The notes under the pieces: generated by a model
The model's input: the letters and a program-made list of their open reading frames with translations, nothing else
What the model was told of the DNA's origin: nothing
The model's database searches: none
Shown here: positions 1-10,711 of the stretch, piece by piece
Layout of the letters: each line of letters starts with the position of its first letter
Numbering within the stretch: the first letter of the stretch is position 1
Source: Tupaia tana
Taxonomy: Eukaryota; Chordata; Mammalia; Scandentia; Tupaiidae
DNA: 64,000 nucleotides
Assembly: GCA_026018925.1 (NCBI GenBank)
Contig: JAKSZU010000004.1
Location: 41,361,233-41,425,232 of the forward strand
Direction: 5' to 3'
Made by a program: the position numbers and the translations under genes

Positions 1-449
1 CTGTGACCTTCTTCTCATTTCATTATTCTAATCCTCAGTTTGAGAATAACCTAATCATTTGTTCTGATTCTGAAACAAGGAACTGAATAATACTGGAACA
101 AATCATAAACCACGTTGATTGCCTGCTTGTATATTTATGATTCTTAACCTCTGTTGGACTCAGTATTTTCTAGCAAACCTTTACAGATCCTTGCCCATTT
201 CCTATGATGTTTTATTTTTCACTACGTTTTCAACTTTGTACTTTATGTTGCACATTTTATCCCAAGCAGATTACTTTGCCTACTTCACAGAGAAAATAGT
301 TATAGCTGTGAAAGATCTTCCTTTACAACCTCTCCTTGAAGTTCATTTTTCTTTTTTTCTTATTCTGTGTCTTCCTTTTCCTTTCCTTCCAAATTCCTGT
401 CATCATTTTAGGATTTATTTTACTTCTATAACACTCAATTGATTTACAA
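1..449. other. T-rich intergenic or intronic DNA, no gene seen
   Basis: The open frame at 119-442 encodes a Phe/Leu/Ser-rich peptide, as expected from translating T-rich non-coding DNA. I see no splice-flanked exon, domain or repeat that I can name here. Confidence 0.6.
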
Positions 450-825
450 TTTTCATCCGTCCTTATCTTCCCTACTTCCACAGTTATTCCTCCTCCCTTC
501 CTTCACCTTTGCCCTTAACCCTAAACATTCTGCCTCCTTTGAGTTCTTGCACAAAATAATTATGCCCTCTCTTACTTGCTTTTTAAATCTATCTCTACAA
601 CTTTCTCCCTCAGCTAAAATATGCAAAAATATCCTTTGTTCTATAAGCATATTCCTTAACCTTGTATCTATTACAGCTAATATTGTTTCACTGTTCTTGC
701 TGTTTATTCTTTTTCTTATTTTATATTGACTTTTTAGCAGCCTGAAACCTAACTTAAGTCTTGACTGAATGCTGAGCATAGTTTCTGGCACCTAATATGC
801 ATGTAATAAATATGTATTAATAAGA
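450..825 (+). repeat. Possible old L2-like LINE 3' end
   Basis: The last 60 bases resemble the L2 3' end in sense orientation: a GCATAGTTTCTGGCACCTAA-type phrase followed by a TAATAAATATG-type end. The upstream pyrimidine-rich part could belong to the same element, but divergence is high. A MIR tail is an alternative. The start is not resolved. Confidence 0.35.
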
Positions 826-861
826 AACCTCTGGTCACCAACATTATGATCTATCTCTTTC

Positions 862-1123
862 TTTTTTTAAGAGAGATGTTTGCTGTAGGGCACGTGTGCT
901 TACCAGAGAGACATAGAAAAACAGAGAGACAGAAAACAAGAAATCACTCCCCGGGAGAATGGCCACACCACAATCCCTTCTCCTCCATTCTCCTCTCAAA
1001 ATTTTGGGCACACATGCACCCTCACCTGATGCTTACATCAAGCCACTGGGTCTGACAATTGAACCGCAGTCGACCATGTGGGACTCCAGCAACATATAGC
1101 CATTATGCCATCTGCTGGTCCCC
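862..1123 (-). mobile_element. SINE-A (tRNA-derived), full length
   Basis: This antisense copy runs from an oligo-T stretch through GCTGTAGGGCACGTGTGCTT and GAGACAG repeats to the tRNA-like head, which ends CTGCTGGTCCC. The SINE-A layout is a tRNA-related head with A and B boxes, a GTGTGCGTGCCC/GGAGAAGGGATTGC middle, a CTCTCTGTCTCT-rich 3' part and a short A tail. A target-site duplication TTATGATCT lies at 844-852 and 1125-1133, so L1-type retrotransposition is well supported. Confidence 0.88.
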
Positions 1124-1329
1124 GTTATGATCTCTTTTAAGTCTCTATCTGATAGGGTTTACAGGATGGTTCCTTCAAGATCTCATCTTTAGATTAGTGG
1201 AGACTTGCTAAACCATGCTTACATGTCGGCAGAATGACTGAGATTCTCTACTCTGTAGATTTCTTTCAAAATCAACCTTACTCCATTTGCATTTGTTAGA
1301 ATTTATGCTGTACCAGTTGGTGATATATG

Positions 1330-1470
1330 GAAAATTACTATTTTCTCTCCATATGTTCAGAGAGACTTTAATAAGTTCATGGAAAATACATATTATAATA
1401 AAAATTGTGCATGGATTTCAATTTTTATTTTTTTCACACCAAGATAAACTTTGTGAAGTTTTCTCATACA
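1330..1470 (-). mobile_element. Mariner-like MITE copy, antisense
   Basis: The reverse complement contains a TTTATCTTGGTGTGAAAAA core, then AAATCCATGCACA and a TTTTCCATGAACTT end. This matches the core of the copies at 1482-1870 and 28145-28252. The pattern resembles non-autonomous mariner elements in mammals whose ends read like TTCAAAAAGTTCATGGAAA. No transposase is encoded. The limits are approximate. Confidence 0.5.
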
Positions 1471-1481
1471 AGTGTGTATGA

Positions 1482-1870
1482 AAGGGCTTCAAAAAGTTTG
1501 TGGAAATGGGCTGGATGGTAGTACAATAGTAAAACACATGATCCGCAAGGCTGACACACATGGTCAGGTTCCTGGTTCATGCTTCTATATCTCCCTGAGT
1601 ATGCCAGGCACATCCCAGGCCTGTGGATAACTGTGATCCAAAGCTGGCTGAGACTGGGGCTCAACTGCAATGTCAAGACCCTGTTTGGGGTGCTGTGTCT
1701 GTCTCTTTCCTGCTCCTTGTCTCTAGCTCTCTTTCCTTATCTCTCTCTCTCTGCAAGAAATAAATATATTTTTAAAAAATATTTAAATGTTTGTGAAAAG
1801 ATTAAAGTACTAATTAATTTTGGTGCAAAACATTTTTAAAATCCATGTAGTTTTTACACAACACACATTT
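1482..1870 (+). mobile_element. Mariner-like MITE split by a SINE-B
   Basis: The left piece (about 1482-1507) reads GGCTTCAAAAAGTTTGTGG. The right piece (about 1769-1870) reads ATTAATTTTGGTGCAAAAC, then AAAATCCATGTAG. Joined around the SINE, they align along their length with the antisense copy at 28145-28252. The SINE insertion duplicated a GTTTGTGgAAA-like target. Confidence 0.55.
1508..1768 (+). mobile_element. SINE-B (second tRNA-derived family)
   Basis: The head GGCTGGATGGTAGTACAATA and the GGTTCCTGGTTCATGC B-box-like region are followed by CCAGGCACATCCC, GGCTGGCTGAGACTGGGG, a CT-rich part (CTCTCTCTCTGC) and AAATAAAT. The same layout recurs at 14484, 28710 and 62714 in sense and at about seven antisense sites. 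SINE-B differs from SINE-A in its head and its CTGGCTGAGACTGGGGCT middle. GTTTGTG-type duplications flank this copy. Confidence 0.75.
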
Positions 1871-1879
1871 TTTATTAAC

Positions 1880-2154
1880 TTTTTTTTTCTTTTTTTGGAG
1901 AGGTTTTTTTTTTTTTTTTTTTTTTCTTTTTTTGCTATGGGGCACGTGCACTCACCAGAGAGACAGAAAGTGAGAAATCACCCCCCAGGGGGGATGGTCA
2001 CACCGCAATCCTTTCTCCTCCATTCTCCTCTTGGGATCTTGGGCACGCACGCACATGTGCCCAGTGTGAGTTTAAGCCACTGGGTCCGGGACTTGAATTG
2101 TGGTCAACTACATGGGAGTCCAGTGACATAGTTATTACGCTAACTGCTGGTCCC
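1880..2154 (-). mobile_element. SINE-A, full length, with long oligo-T (antisense A tail)
   Basis: The copy starts with about 50 bases of interrupted T (the A tail read antisense), then GCTATGGGGCACGTGCACTC, and ends CTAACTGCTGGTCCC. The target-site duplication ATTAACTTTT occurs at 1874-1883 and 2160-2169. Most CpG sites of the youngest copies have decayed to TG or CA, so it is of moderate age. Confidence 0.88.
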
Positions 2155-2228
2155 ATTTCATTAACTTTTTAAAGACCCCCTCACATTAGTATGCATGCAC
2201 GTATGTGCTTTAAAATCGTTATTATTTT

Positions 2229-2326
2229 GGGCCAGCAGGTGGCATGATGGTTAAGGTGCTGGACTCCCACATAGCCAACTGCAGTTCAATTCTCAGACCT
2301 GGCGGCTTCAAAAATCACACCAGGTG

Positions 2327-2357
<31 letters not shown>

Positions 2358-2510
2358 CCCAAAATCCTGAGAGGAAAATGGAGGAGAAGGGATTACAATA
2401 TAGCCATCTCCCTTGAAGGGTGATTTCTCACCTTCTTTCTCTCTGAATCTGTCTCTCTCCAGCAAGCACATGCACCCTATTGGCAAAAATTCAATAAATA
2501 AATAAATAAT
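2229..2510 (+). mobile_element. SINE-A, full length, with internal GT microsatellite
   Basis: The copy starts GGGCCAGCAGGTGGCATGAT and ends in GCACCCTATTGGCAAAAATT plus AATAAATA. Its middle GTGTGCGTG motif has expanded to a pure GT run at about 2333-2357. The target-site duplication TTATTATTTT lies at 2219-2228 and 2510-2519. Confidence 0.88.
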
Positions 2511-5041
2511 TATTATTTTTGTTATGTGCTGCTGAAAGTGTGGTGCCTATGTAACACATGATAATCACAGATTTTTAGAGCAACAAAACTTTCTCATATT
2601 CTAGACAGACTTACGAAGGTAGAAACCATGATTTTCTGGCACATAGAGGGTGATCAATAATTATTGCAAAATAAATGTAGCCCAGAAAACATTTCTAAAT
2701 TAACATAAAGTGTGTTTCTGATATTTTAAACCAGACTTACCATCCATAATTTGGCCTTTGAGTATTCACACATCCTAAGTGACTGTTGTGCTATTGTTAT
2801 TGAAAGAAAACCCAACCTCTACCAAAAATCAGTACAGCAATTCAGACAGGGCTTGTTTTCTCTGGTAAAATTCATCTGTTAGAGTGTTGTTTTAGATGCA
2901 GTCTTCCTATAGAAACACATATAAACTCATATAAACTCATGAGAAGTTTGAACTTAAACAACTGCCAATAAAACTAGGTACTTATTGGTCTTCAATTTAT
3001 CTAACTTTTATCTTACAGACTGTGAGCTTATTTAATAGCATCGAGTGAAGGAAACTGGAATAGTATCCTCTCTGCTGCATACCTTTGGGACCTTACCGTA
3101 TGATGTTGACATTCAGTTTCAGCCAACCTGACAATAAAATGATCCATTTATCCAACACAAGCAGGCAGAGGAGGAGATACTGCATCTTTTCTCTCTGCCT
3201 TCCACTCCCAGAGCCAGTTCGATGCTTCCTTTGGGCTGAGCACAGGCACACACACAACACTTCATCAACAATTTTTCATGTTTTCTGTTAAATTGGGTTT
3301 ATTCTTCTTACGTGAATTTTCCCCTAGATACTTTCCCAAATAGCACAAAAGTATTTGAAGTGAACTCAAACTTTTTAATAATAAACTCCATGGTTATAGA
3401 ACCCTGGGAAGATGAGACTACTGAGGCATTTAAGAGAAATTGCTGGAGCCAAATAAAGAAAGAAAGATATATCAGCTTGCATTTTAGAATCAAACTTTTC
3501 AGAAAGTCAATGCTGTCTAATCTAGAACTGTCATACATTTTGTGGGATTCTACTCTATAAAGTAATTATTTCAATCATTACTCTCCAACAGCTCTCTTTC
3601 TTTAAAAAACATGAAAAGGGACTGTTTTTTTTTTTTTTTTTTTTTTTTTTTTGTTTGTTTTTTGACTAGGATACCTCACTTTTCACCTAAATACCTATGA
3701 TTATTTATAGTTGCTTACTTACATTTATTTCTTACTAAAATAGATACTTTCTCATTGTTTTTCTGGAGGTGAGGGACTTATTTTGTTATTGCTATTGTAG
3801 AACTTTAGAATCACCAGGAAGACTTGAAAGCTATCCTAATTCAATGGAAGGTAGACTATATTTTTATTACATGAAAAAGATTAATTAATGAAAAAACCCA
3901 AAGAGAAGGTTTTCCTAAAATATTCTATCAACTTTTGAAAGTACCTTAACACTCTTATCATTTTTCTGTTTTAAAGCCCTTATTTTCTGGAATGTTCTCT
4001 TAAAAATAAAAACATTATTGGTCAGCTTTTAACAAAATCAATAACAATGAGCAGTGTACTGGAAAATATAAGACCAAGACCCAGACAGAATATTTTCCTG
4101 GGAAATGGTGGCAGAAGGTATCAGAAAAGCATGCGATGTTCAATGAAAAATCCTGCTAGCTATAGGTGGTATGAAGACTATACTATATATCAGTTGGCAA
4201 TCTTTCAGAAATATTAAGAAAATTCATTTGAAAATGTCTAAGATGAAAAGAGAATTTATTGGTTCTCTTCATTGATACCTTAACCCTTGTGTCTCTTCTT
4301 CATTTATTGCCTTTTGCCTTCAAATCCCCCTCCAATATATGTTCAATGGTAATAGACAGTTTCTTTTAGCATTTCTCCTTTAAAGTGAGATGTTAAGCTT
4401 TCTCAGTAGAGGGTGCTGGAGGGACATCGCAGGAGGAAGGGCTCCCTTGAGGTTTCTGGCTGTTGAGGGCCAGTAGTGTGAGTGAAAGGACATCTGGTAA
4501 AACTCTGCCTCAACCTCTTTCCTAGGACATGGTCCTTGAGTTACCTTGTAGCATTGGTCTGACAATGCTAGACTCTTGACATGGAAATTGCCATTCCAAG
4601 AGCTTTCTGTTTGTATCAGTGCTCATTTCTTTTTAAAAGCCCCTTTGCAACCTCCTGGTGTCCCAGAGGGTTTCCATGTTGCCAGCTCTACTTCCCGCAT
4701 GCTTCACTTGCAGCCCAAGTTTCCACCCCGTCTACACATGCACTGGTTGCTGATTGCCTGCTTCTCACCTGCACTCTAGAAAATTCCTGATTGACTAGCA
4801 ACTGCAGAGAAACTTTGGCCTGAGAAAACCAGTTAATTTCTGGGCCATACAGTGGGCTGAACTATATTTTCTTTAAGGTGGTTTGAATCATAAATTTGTG
4901 TGTGTGGGGGAAGTCTCCTACCAAACGTATCCTTCTTTAGGTATACACCCTCAGCACTAGGGTACCACATAAAATTACTTTATATCTTAGTTTCTCTTCA
5001 AACATTATTTTATTATTATTTTTTAAAAGATTAATCATGTT
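2511..5041. other. AT-rich DNA without a recognisable gene
   Basis: About 2590-2695 contains TCTGGCACATAGAGGGTGAT and a GCAAAATAAATG end, which resembles an L2 or MIR 3' end in sense. A run of 28 T lies at 3625-3652. The overlapping open frames near 3312-3560 and 4380-4790 are short, present on both strands and lack domains. The somewhat GC-richer part at 4380-4800 is the only place where an unrecognised exon would not surprise me. Confidence 0.5.
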
Positions 5042-5148
5042 GAGCTGGCTCCATGGCCTAACAGTTAAAGGAACTGGATCAAACATAGCCAATTATATGG
5101 TTCAAATCCCGACCCCAGCAGCTTGAAAACCACACCAGACATTTGTGT

Positions 5149-5185
<37 letters not shown>

Positions 5186-5335
5186 CTGAAATCCTGACAG
5201 GATGGAGAAATGGAGAAGGGGTTACAGCATGACCATGCCCCCTGGGGTCTGCTTTCTTCTTCTCCCTCCCTCTTTCTGTCTCTGACTTTCTCATCAAGCT
5301 CACATACCTTCTGACAAGAAAAAAAGAAAAAAGAC
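5042..5335 (+). mobile_element. SINE-A, diverged, with internal TG microsatellite
   Basis: The head GAGCTGGCTCCATGGCCTAA is followed by GCAGCTTGAAAACCACACCA, a TG run at about 5150-5184, CCTGAAATCCTGACAGGATG and a CT-rich 3' part ending TGACAAGAAAAAAAG. The TG run sits at the same internal site as in the copy at 2229-2510. Confidence 0.75.
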
Positions 5336-5410
5336 TAACCATTTTAATATATGATATTCTTTTTGTTCCAAATGACAACTTTTGAGGAATATAGGTAATT
5401 TTTTTCTTCT

Positions 5411-5655
5411 TTTTAAAACTTATGATAGAACTTGTGTGGGTGCATATGACAGTAAGAGAGAATAAGAACACTCTCCACAGGATACGGTCATGCCATAACC
5501 GCCGTCCTCCAGTTCTCCGGCTTGTCAGATGCTATGCACTCACACAGATGGTTGGTGTGTTTTAGGCTAACTGGGCTGAGGAGCTAAACCACAGTTGCCC
5601 TGTGGGATGTAGCTTTTCTTGAGCAGTGCATTATCACTAAACCATGGAGTTGGCC
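5411..5655 (-). mobile_element. Old SINE-A or SINE-B relative, antisense
   Basis: The + strand end ACTAAACCATGGAGTTGGCCC matches the antisense tRNA-like head, and GGATACGGTCATGCCATAAC matches the middle of SINE-A. The 3' part is strongly diverged. The assignment to SINE-A rather than SINE-B is uncertain. Confidence 0.5.
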
Positions 5656-7499
5656 CTTTCTATCATAGTTCAATAATCCCTTATATTAAATGTCTCTGAT
5701 GTATCTTACTGTCTGGTTTCCGTTTCCTCACTAGACCCAGACTAATGCACTTGGACTTAGAATTTAAAATTATTATCAGAATCAGTATCTTGGTTACGCT
5801 TCCTTCAGGTTGTCTCCATCTTAGTCAAGTTCTCTCCCCCCTTTTTTTGCTTTATATATATTTTTTTATAGTACTAAATCTGTTTGAAGTGTCTAAGATT
5901 CTTTTTTCTCATAAGCCCTGGCTAAAATCTAACCCATCAATAGCTTGGCTTAGGTTACATACATATTCCTGATCCTGTTACCTTGTCAGCTAGGGATCTT
6001 ACTGCTTACATAGACTCAGTCACTTCCACATTCCAGGGTCTGTAACTTATATTGATCTACCTCTGATACTGATTTTACATCAATTATAAATTTTACTGTT
6101 GCAGATGACATAAATACAACTTAATCTGGCTTAAATCAAAACAGGGAACTTACAGGCTCATGTGTCACAGGTATGCCTGGCTTCATGTAAGCTTGATTCA
6201 GAGTTTATATAATAACATGAAGCACTTTCTTGGGTTGCTTCTATTCTTGGGCAGACTTTCCTTATGAGTAAAATGGATAGAACAGTTGCAGCCATCATGT
6301 CTTCACATTACCAAATCCAGCTGAAAAGTCAAAGCTTCTCTTTCCCAGAATCAGATATCCCAGAGGGTTGTGGTGATGGTAAAGAGGCATAATATTTGTA
6401 AATATTACAAGAGTAGTGCTGAGGCATTATAAGTACCCAGTGTATGTTACCTGTGGTTACCATGAACTTTGTGCTGCTTGCCCATCTCTGTAACCAAGCA
6501 TTGTGATCAAGTGGATAAGTACCAGATCATTTTACAGTCTTCCTTTAACAGGACTATCTGGATGATTTTAGAGACTTTATTGAGAGCAAGGTGTTCAGTC
6601 CTATAGGTGTTGTGATGTTTATGGGCCATGGAGTGTCTATATACTTAACTGTGGCCATGGTGTCCAGATATTTAGTCACACATTAATCTTGATTTGTCCC
6701 TCCAAACATGTTTAGGATGAGATTAACATTGAATCAGGAGAATGAACAAAGATTGCCTTCTCTAATGAACAAACCTCATCCAATCAGTTGGGGACTTGAA
6801 TAGAATAAAAAAGGTGACCATTTTGCCAGTAGGAAGACATTTTTTTCTACCCAATTGCTTGAGCTAGAACATCAGTCTTCACTACCTTTGTCCTTGAACT
6901 GAATCATGGGTTCATTTTGCGTCACAAGTCTGCTCCTGGTCCTCAGGCCTTCAGAAACTCCTGGGTCTTTAGCTTGGTAACTACAGATCCTGGGACATCT
7001 CAGCATTCATAATTATGTTAGTTAGTCAATTTCTTATACTAATTTTATGTGTGTGTGTGTGTGTGTGTGTGTGTATCTCATATGTCCTGTTGGTTCTTTT
7101 ATTTTTCTGCAAAACCCTAATACAGCAATCAATAGATGTCATTATTGGTCTTTGAAAATGAAGTAAAATGAGCAGGGAGACAGGATAAGGGGGAGTGGAG
7201 GAAGACATAAGTATTAGAGGAAAGTTGGGGAAGATACAACTTCCTATTTCACAATTTTGTCTTGGCCCAGTAGTGTAATTATCAGTTACAGGCTTTCATT
7301 GTGCTTATTCTCACTTTGGGGGCTTAGTAAGACACAAAAGTTTAATTTTCTATCACTCTTCTTCTGGGTTGTTGGCCAGAACCAGGAATTCACTGGAATA
7401 CTTACATATACTTGGGCTGAGATGAAACTTGATCCCAAAGGTCCCCTTGGAGGAATACAATTATTTTAGATGTTTTATAATGGACTGACTTGATGGCTT
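5656..7499. other. Unassigned DNA with old-repeat traces, no gene
   Basis: About 6100-6360 (AATCTGGCTTAAATCAAAAC, then TCTTTCCCAGAATCAGATAT) has the feel of an old pan-mammalian repeat that I cannot name. About 6380-6450 resembles a MIR 3' part. A TG run lies at 7048-7074. The open frame at 5745-5972 has no recognisable domain. Confidence 0.4.
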
Positions 7500-8002
7500 A
7501 TTTGCTTATTCATTTATTCACACACTCATCCAATTATCCACTTAGCACCATATGCTGGCAGTGTGTAAAGAAATTCTAACTTTGCAAGGTAAAGTTTCTG
7601 GCTCTCCAATGATTTATATACCTGTTAGAAGATAAGACAAGTTAAAAATATCTGGAATACAATCTATAAGATAGATTTAAATTATCATTGCAACTCAGAC
7701 GGTGGAGAGAGAACATGTGCTAAAATCAGGAAAGGTGCTATAAAAGAGTTATATTTGAATTTAAAAAGTGGATAAAATTGTGATATGAAGATATGTAGGA
7801 GATGATTTCCAGTGACAAATAGAGCAAAAGAACAGGGCTAGAAATTAACATAACTTGGTCTGTGATGTGTTAGTAAACCGGTATGGATGGGGCATAATAT
7901 TTAGGGAGGCAGCTTGAGAGTGAGGTTGGAGAATTAGGAGATAGTCATTGTCACCCTTAAGGGCCAAGCTAGGAACTTAAAGTTTTTAAAACATTGTAAA
8001 TA
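7500..8002 (-). repeat. L2 LINE fragment, antisense
   Basis: TTCATTTATTCACACACTCA at the left matches the reversed L2 3' end. Further right are AGATAAGACAAGTTAAAAAT and a GGGAGGCAGCTTGAGAGTGA / AGGGCCAAGCTAGGAACTTA stretch, which resembles the antisense of the L2 passage reading CCAAAGTCCTTACAATGGCC. It is old and interrupted at its right end by a SINE-A. Confidence 0.5.
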
Positions 8003-8240
8003 GGGGCCAACAGGTGATGTAGTAGTTATGGCACTGGACTTCCAAATGGCTGACCATAGTTTGAATCCTGGATTCAGAGGCCTAAAATCATGCTGGGCAC
8101 ATGTGTGTCCATTTTCCAAATCCCAGGAGAATGGAGAAGGATTGGGGCATGGCCACCCCTTTGGGGGAGGGGTTATTTCTCACTTTTCCTCTCACTTTCT
8201 CTTCTGTTGAGTAAACATGCCCTATGATAAAAACTTTGAA
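8003..8240 (+). mobile_element. SINE-A, full length, diverged
   Basis: GGGGCCAACAGGTGATGTAG is the head, GTTTGAATCCTGG the B box region, GGAGAATGGAGAAGGATTGG the middle, and ATGCCCTATGATAAAAAC the 3' end. CpG positions are lost, so it is not among the young copies. It sits between an L2 and an L1 fragment. Confidence 0.82.
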
Positions 8241-8249
8241 AAAATTGTA

Positions 8250-9095
8250 AACAAAACTATATAACACATAAACATGCAGCTCAATGGATTATTGCAAGGT
8301 TAACATAGCCATAAACCATTACCCCAATAACAAAATATAAATTTTCAACATATAGAAAACCCCACTCTTGTCCCTCTCAAATATTGCATCTTTCTTTTCC
8401 TTCTCTGAAGGTAACTGACTTCTAATATCATCGATTAGTGCTGTCTTATTTTGAACTGTATATACATATCATTAGATAGTATACATTATTTCTTTATCTA
8501 ACTTTTTTCACTCAGCATCAATAAGATTTATAGATGCTGTTGAATGTATTCATAGTTCACTTCTCTCTTTCTTTTTAAATTTTATTTATTTATTTTTTTT
8601 GCCACAAGATACATGCATTCTGTGGAGAGCAACAGAGAGACCATGAGAGGGAAAGTGAGAAATCACCCTTCAAGGGGGATGGCCATGCCTCAATCCCTTC
8701 CCCTCCATTATCCTCTCGGGAGTTTGGGCACACATACACACACACCTACATGATATTTAAGCCTGCAGGTCTGGGACTCCAACTGTGGTTGACCATGTGT
8801 TAGTCTAGCACCTTAGCCATTAGGTTAACTGTTGGCCCCTATTTTCATTGTTTTATGAGATTCTGGTATAGGAATATACCACATTTTATTTATTCAAATA
8901 ATTGTTTTGTGGAATTTGGGAGTTACAGGATATGGATGTGTTCAACTTTAGTAGACATTGCAAATCAATCAAATTTCCAAAATGATCGTATCTTTGCACT
9001 TCTACCAGTAGCATATGAGAACTGTTGCTTTACAACCTCTCTAACATTCAGTATTCTCAGGCTTTTGATTTTTAGGGTTGTAAGTTTGGACTAAA
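8250..9095 (-). mobile_element. L1 (L1M-type) ORF2 3' end, antisense, split by a SINE
   Basis: The + strand reads as the reverse of the mammalian L1 3' region: CTTTTTTCACTCAGCATCAA, then beyond the SINE AGGAATATACCACATTTTAT, ACTTCTACCAGTAGCATATG and AACATTCAGTATTCTCAGGC. These correspond to the ORF2 C-terminus and its 3' flank. Frameshifts and stops abound, so no protein is made. Confidence 0.7.
8573..8839 (-). mobile_element. SINE-A inserted in the antisense L1
   Basis: It runs from the TTTATTTATTT tail through GCCACAAGATACATGCATTC, CAAGGGGGATGGCCATGCCT and CACATACACACACACCTACA to GTTAACTGTTGGCCCC. The L1 sequence resumes on both sides, so the SINE is the younger element. Confidence 0.82.
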
Positions 9096-10324
9096 TTTTG
9101 TATACAAAGGTGAACTACTGAAGTAACTAGCTTGAAAGTGATATGAAAAGGAACTATACATCTGAAGTGTTGCATGGATTTGAGGATGAGAAAACTTTAA
9201 GGAAGGAGACCAGTTGGGATGTCATTGTAATGATTTTATAAAAATAATGTGGAAACAAACTAGAGCATTGACAACACTGAAAAGAAGGAGATGAGATAGT
9301 ACTTCCGTAGTGTGTGCCTATAAATAATAAGATTGTCAATAAAGGAATTGTGGGCATAAATGCGGTAAAGCATCTGCCAAGAGTGGTAGATCTTAACAAA
9401 CTTAAGAAGGCTTGGGAGAAAGTTCTGATTTCAGGGAAATTATTTTTACTCTAAAAATGTATCAACTTATCTTATTAAATTATTTTACCAAACCTGTAGT
9501 TCAAATTTGTGACTGTCTTTTTCTCCAACTCTCGTTTTTTATCATTGCTGTGAAAGATCATTCTTGGAAGAAGTTGAATCTGTCAGGAAAGAAAGAACCA
9601 AACTATGGTGGATAGTTAAATTGCCTTCCTCTCAGTGAACTCAGTATCCAAAACAGCAACAAAAGCTTTTCTGAGATTCAAATCTGACAGCTTTGGTGTA
9701 AGAAGTGATAGTAGCTAGGAGAATGACAGGTCTGGGACTTCCAGAAAGCCTAAGTTCACATAGCTTTTAAAGTTGTAGATAGTCTCAGTGCTCACCTTCA
9801 TCACTAATTCTTTCTTTATCTCTAGGCGTTTTTTTGTCTATCACTGACATTAGCAATGGCTATTCCATTTTTGCAGTAAGTGCTTTGTTTAACTGCTTAT
9901 TCACAGGAATCTGGCAAACACGGAGATGCTCCAGGACCAGCATGCTGCTACATTCATCTGTATTGGTATTGTGATAGTAACTTCAATCAATTAATTTTTG
10001 AGACAGTTTGTTTGCATAACAGTTCAGTCATTACTGAGTTCTGCTGTCTCTCCAATTTGCCATGGATCAGATCTCCCTTGCTTTGTCTGTTTTAGGGCAA
10101 TCTTTTTAGCAGAGGCTTTCATTGAATATCTTTGGTAATAATTTATCTACCTCTGTATCCAGCAATATAACTGCTCAGTAAGCTTTTTAATATTGGTTTT
10201 TCCAATGAGATTTCTTTGACAAATGTTTCATCTTAAAAATATACTTTCCAGAACTGTTACTATGACTTGATAGCTTAGGTGTGGCACTGACTAGAAACAG
10301 GTAATAATGTATTTCTAGACCACT
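9096..10324. other. No gene or repeat recognised
   Basis: The sequence is AT-rich with short open frames at 9154-9399, 9412-9615 and 9880-10095, none with a domain. I could not place it in a repeat family. Confidence 0.5.
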
Positions 10325-10450
10325 TTAAAATTTACAAGGTATTTTTACATCTACTATCTCCTATTAGTCTCCCCATCACCCTGTGACTGTGTTATTACTT
10401 TCATTTTACAGATTAAAAACATAGCTCAAGCACAGGTACAGTGTCAAAAC
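10325..10450 (-). repeat. MIR fragment, antisense
   Basis: The order of phrases (TTTACAAGGTATTTTTACAT, CTCCCCATCACCCTGTGACT, TTTCATTTTACAGATTAAAA) is that of the reversed MIR core, in which TTTTACAGATGAGGAAACTG is the best-conserved part. Confidence 0.5.
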
Positions 10451-10493
10451 TGTTGATTTTTAGAAGATCAAGTTGGATCTTTTACTGTTGCTG

Positions 10494-10711
10494 TTCTGTT
10501 TTTTCTATAGAGTACATGTGATTGCAGGAAAGAGACAGAGAGAAATCATTCCTGAGGGAAGGCCCTGCCACAATCCCTTGTCTTCTCAGTATTCTGGGCA
10601 CACACACTCATGAGCCCAGTGTGTTTTTCAAGCCTTCAGGTCGGGACTTGAACTGTGTAGTCAGCTATGCGGGATCCAGTTGCCTTAACCACCACACTAC
10701 ATGACTCAGCC
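10494..10711 (-). mobile_element. SINE-A, antisense, with internal deletions
   Basis: TTTTCTATAGAGTACATGTG begins the copy. AGAGAAATCATTCCTGAGGG, GGCACACACACTCATGAGCC and GTCGGGACTTGAACTGTGTA follow the SINE-A order. The end CACACTACATGACTCAGCC is diverged. At about 218 bp it is shorter than the usual 260. Confidence 0.72.
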
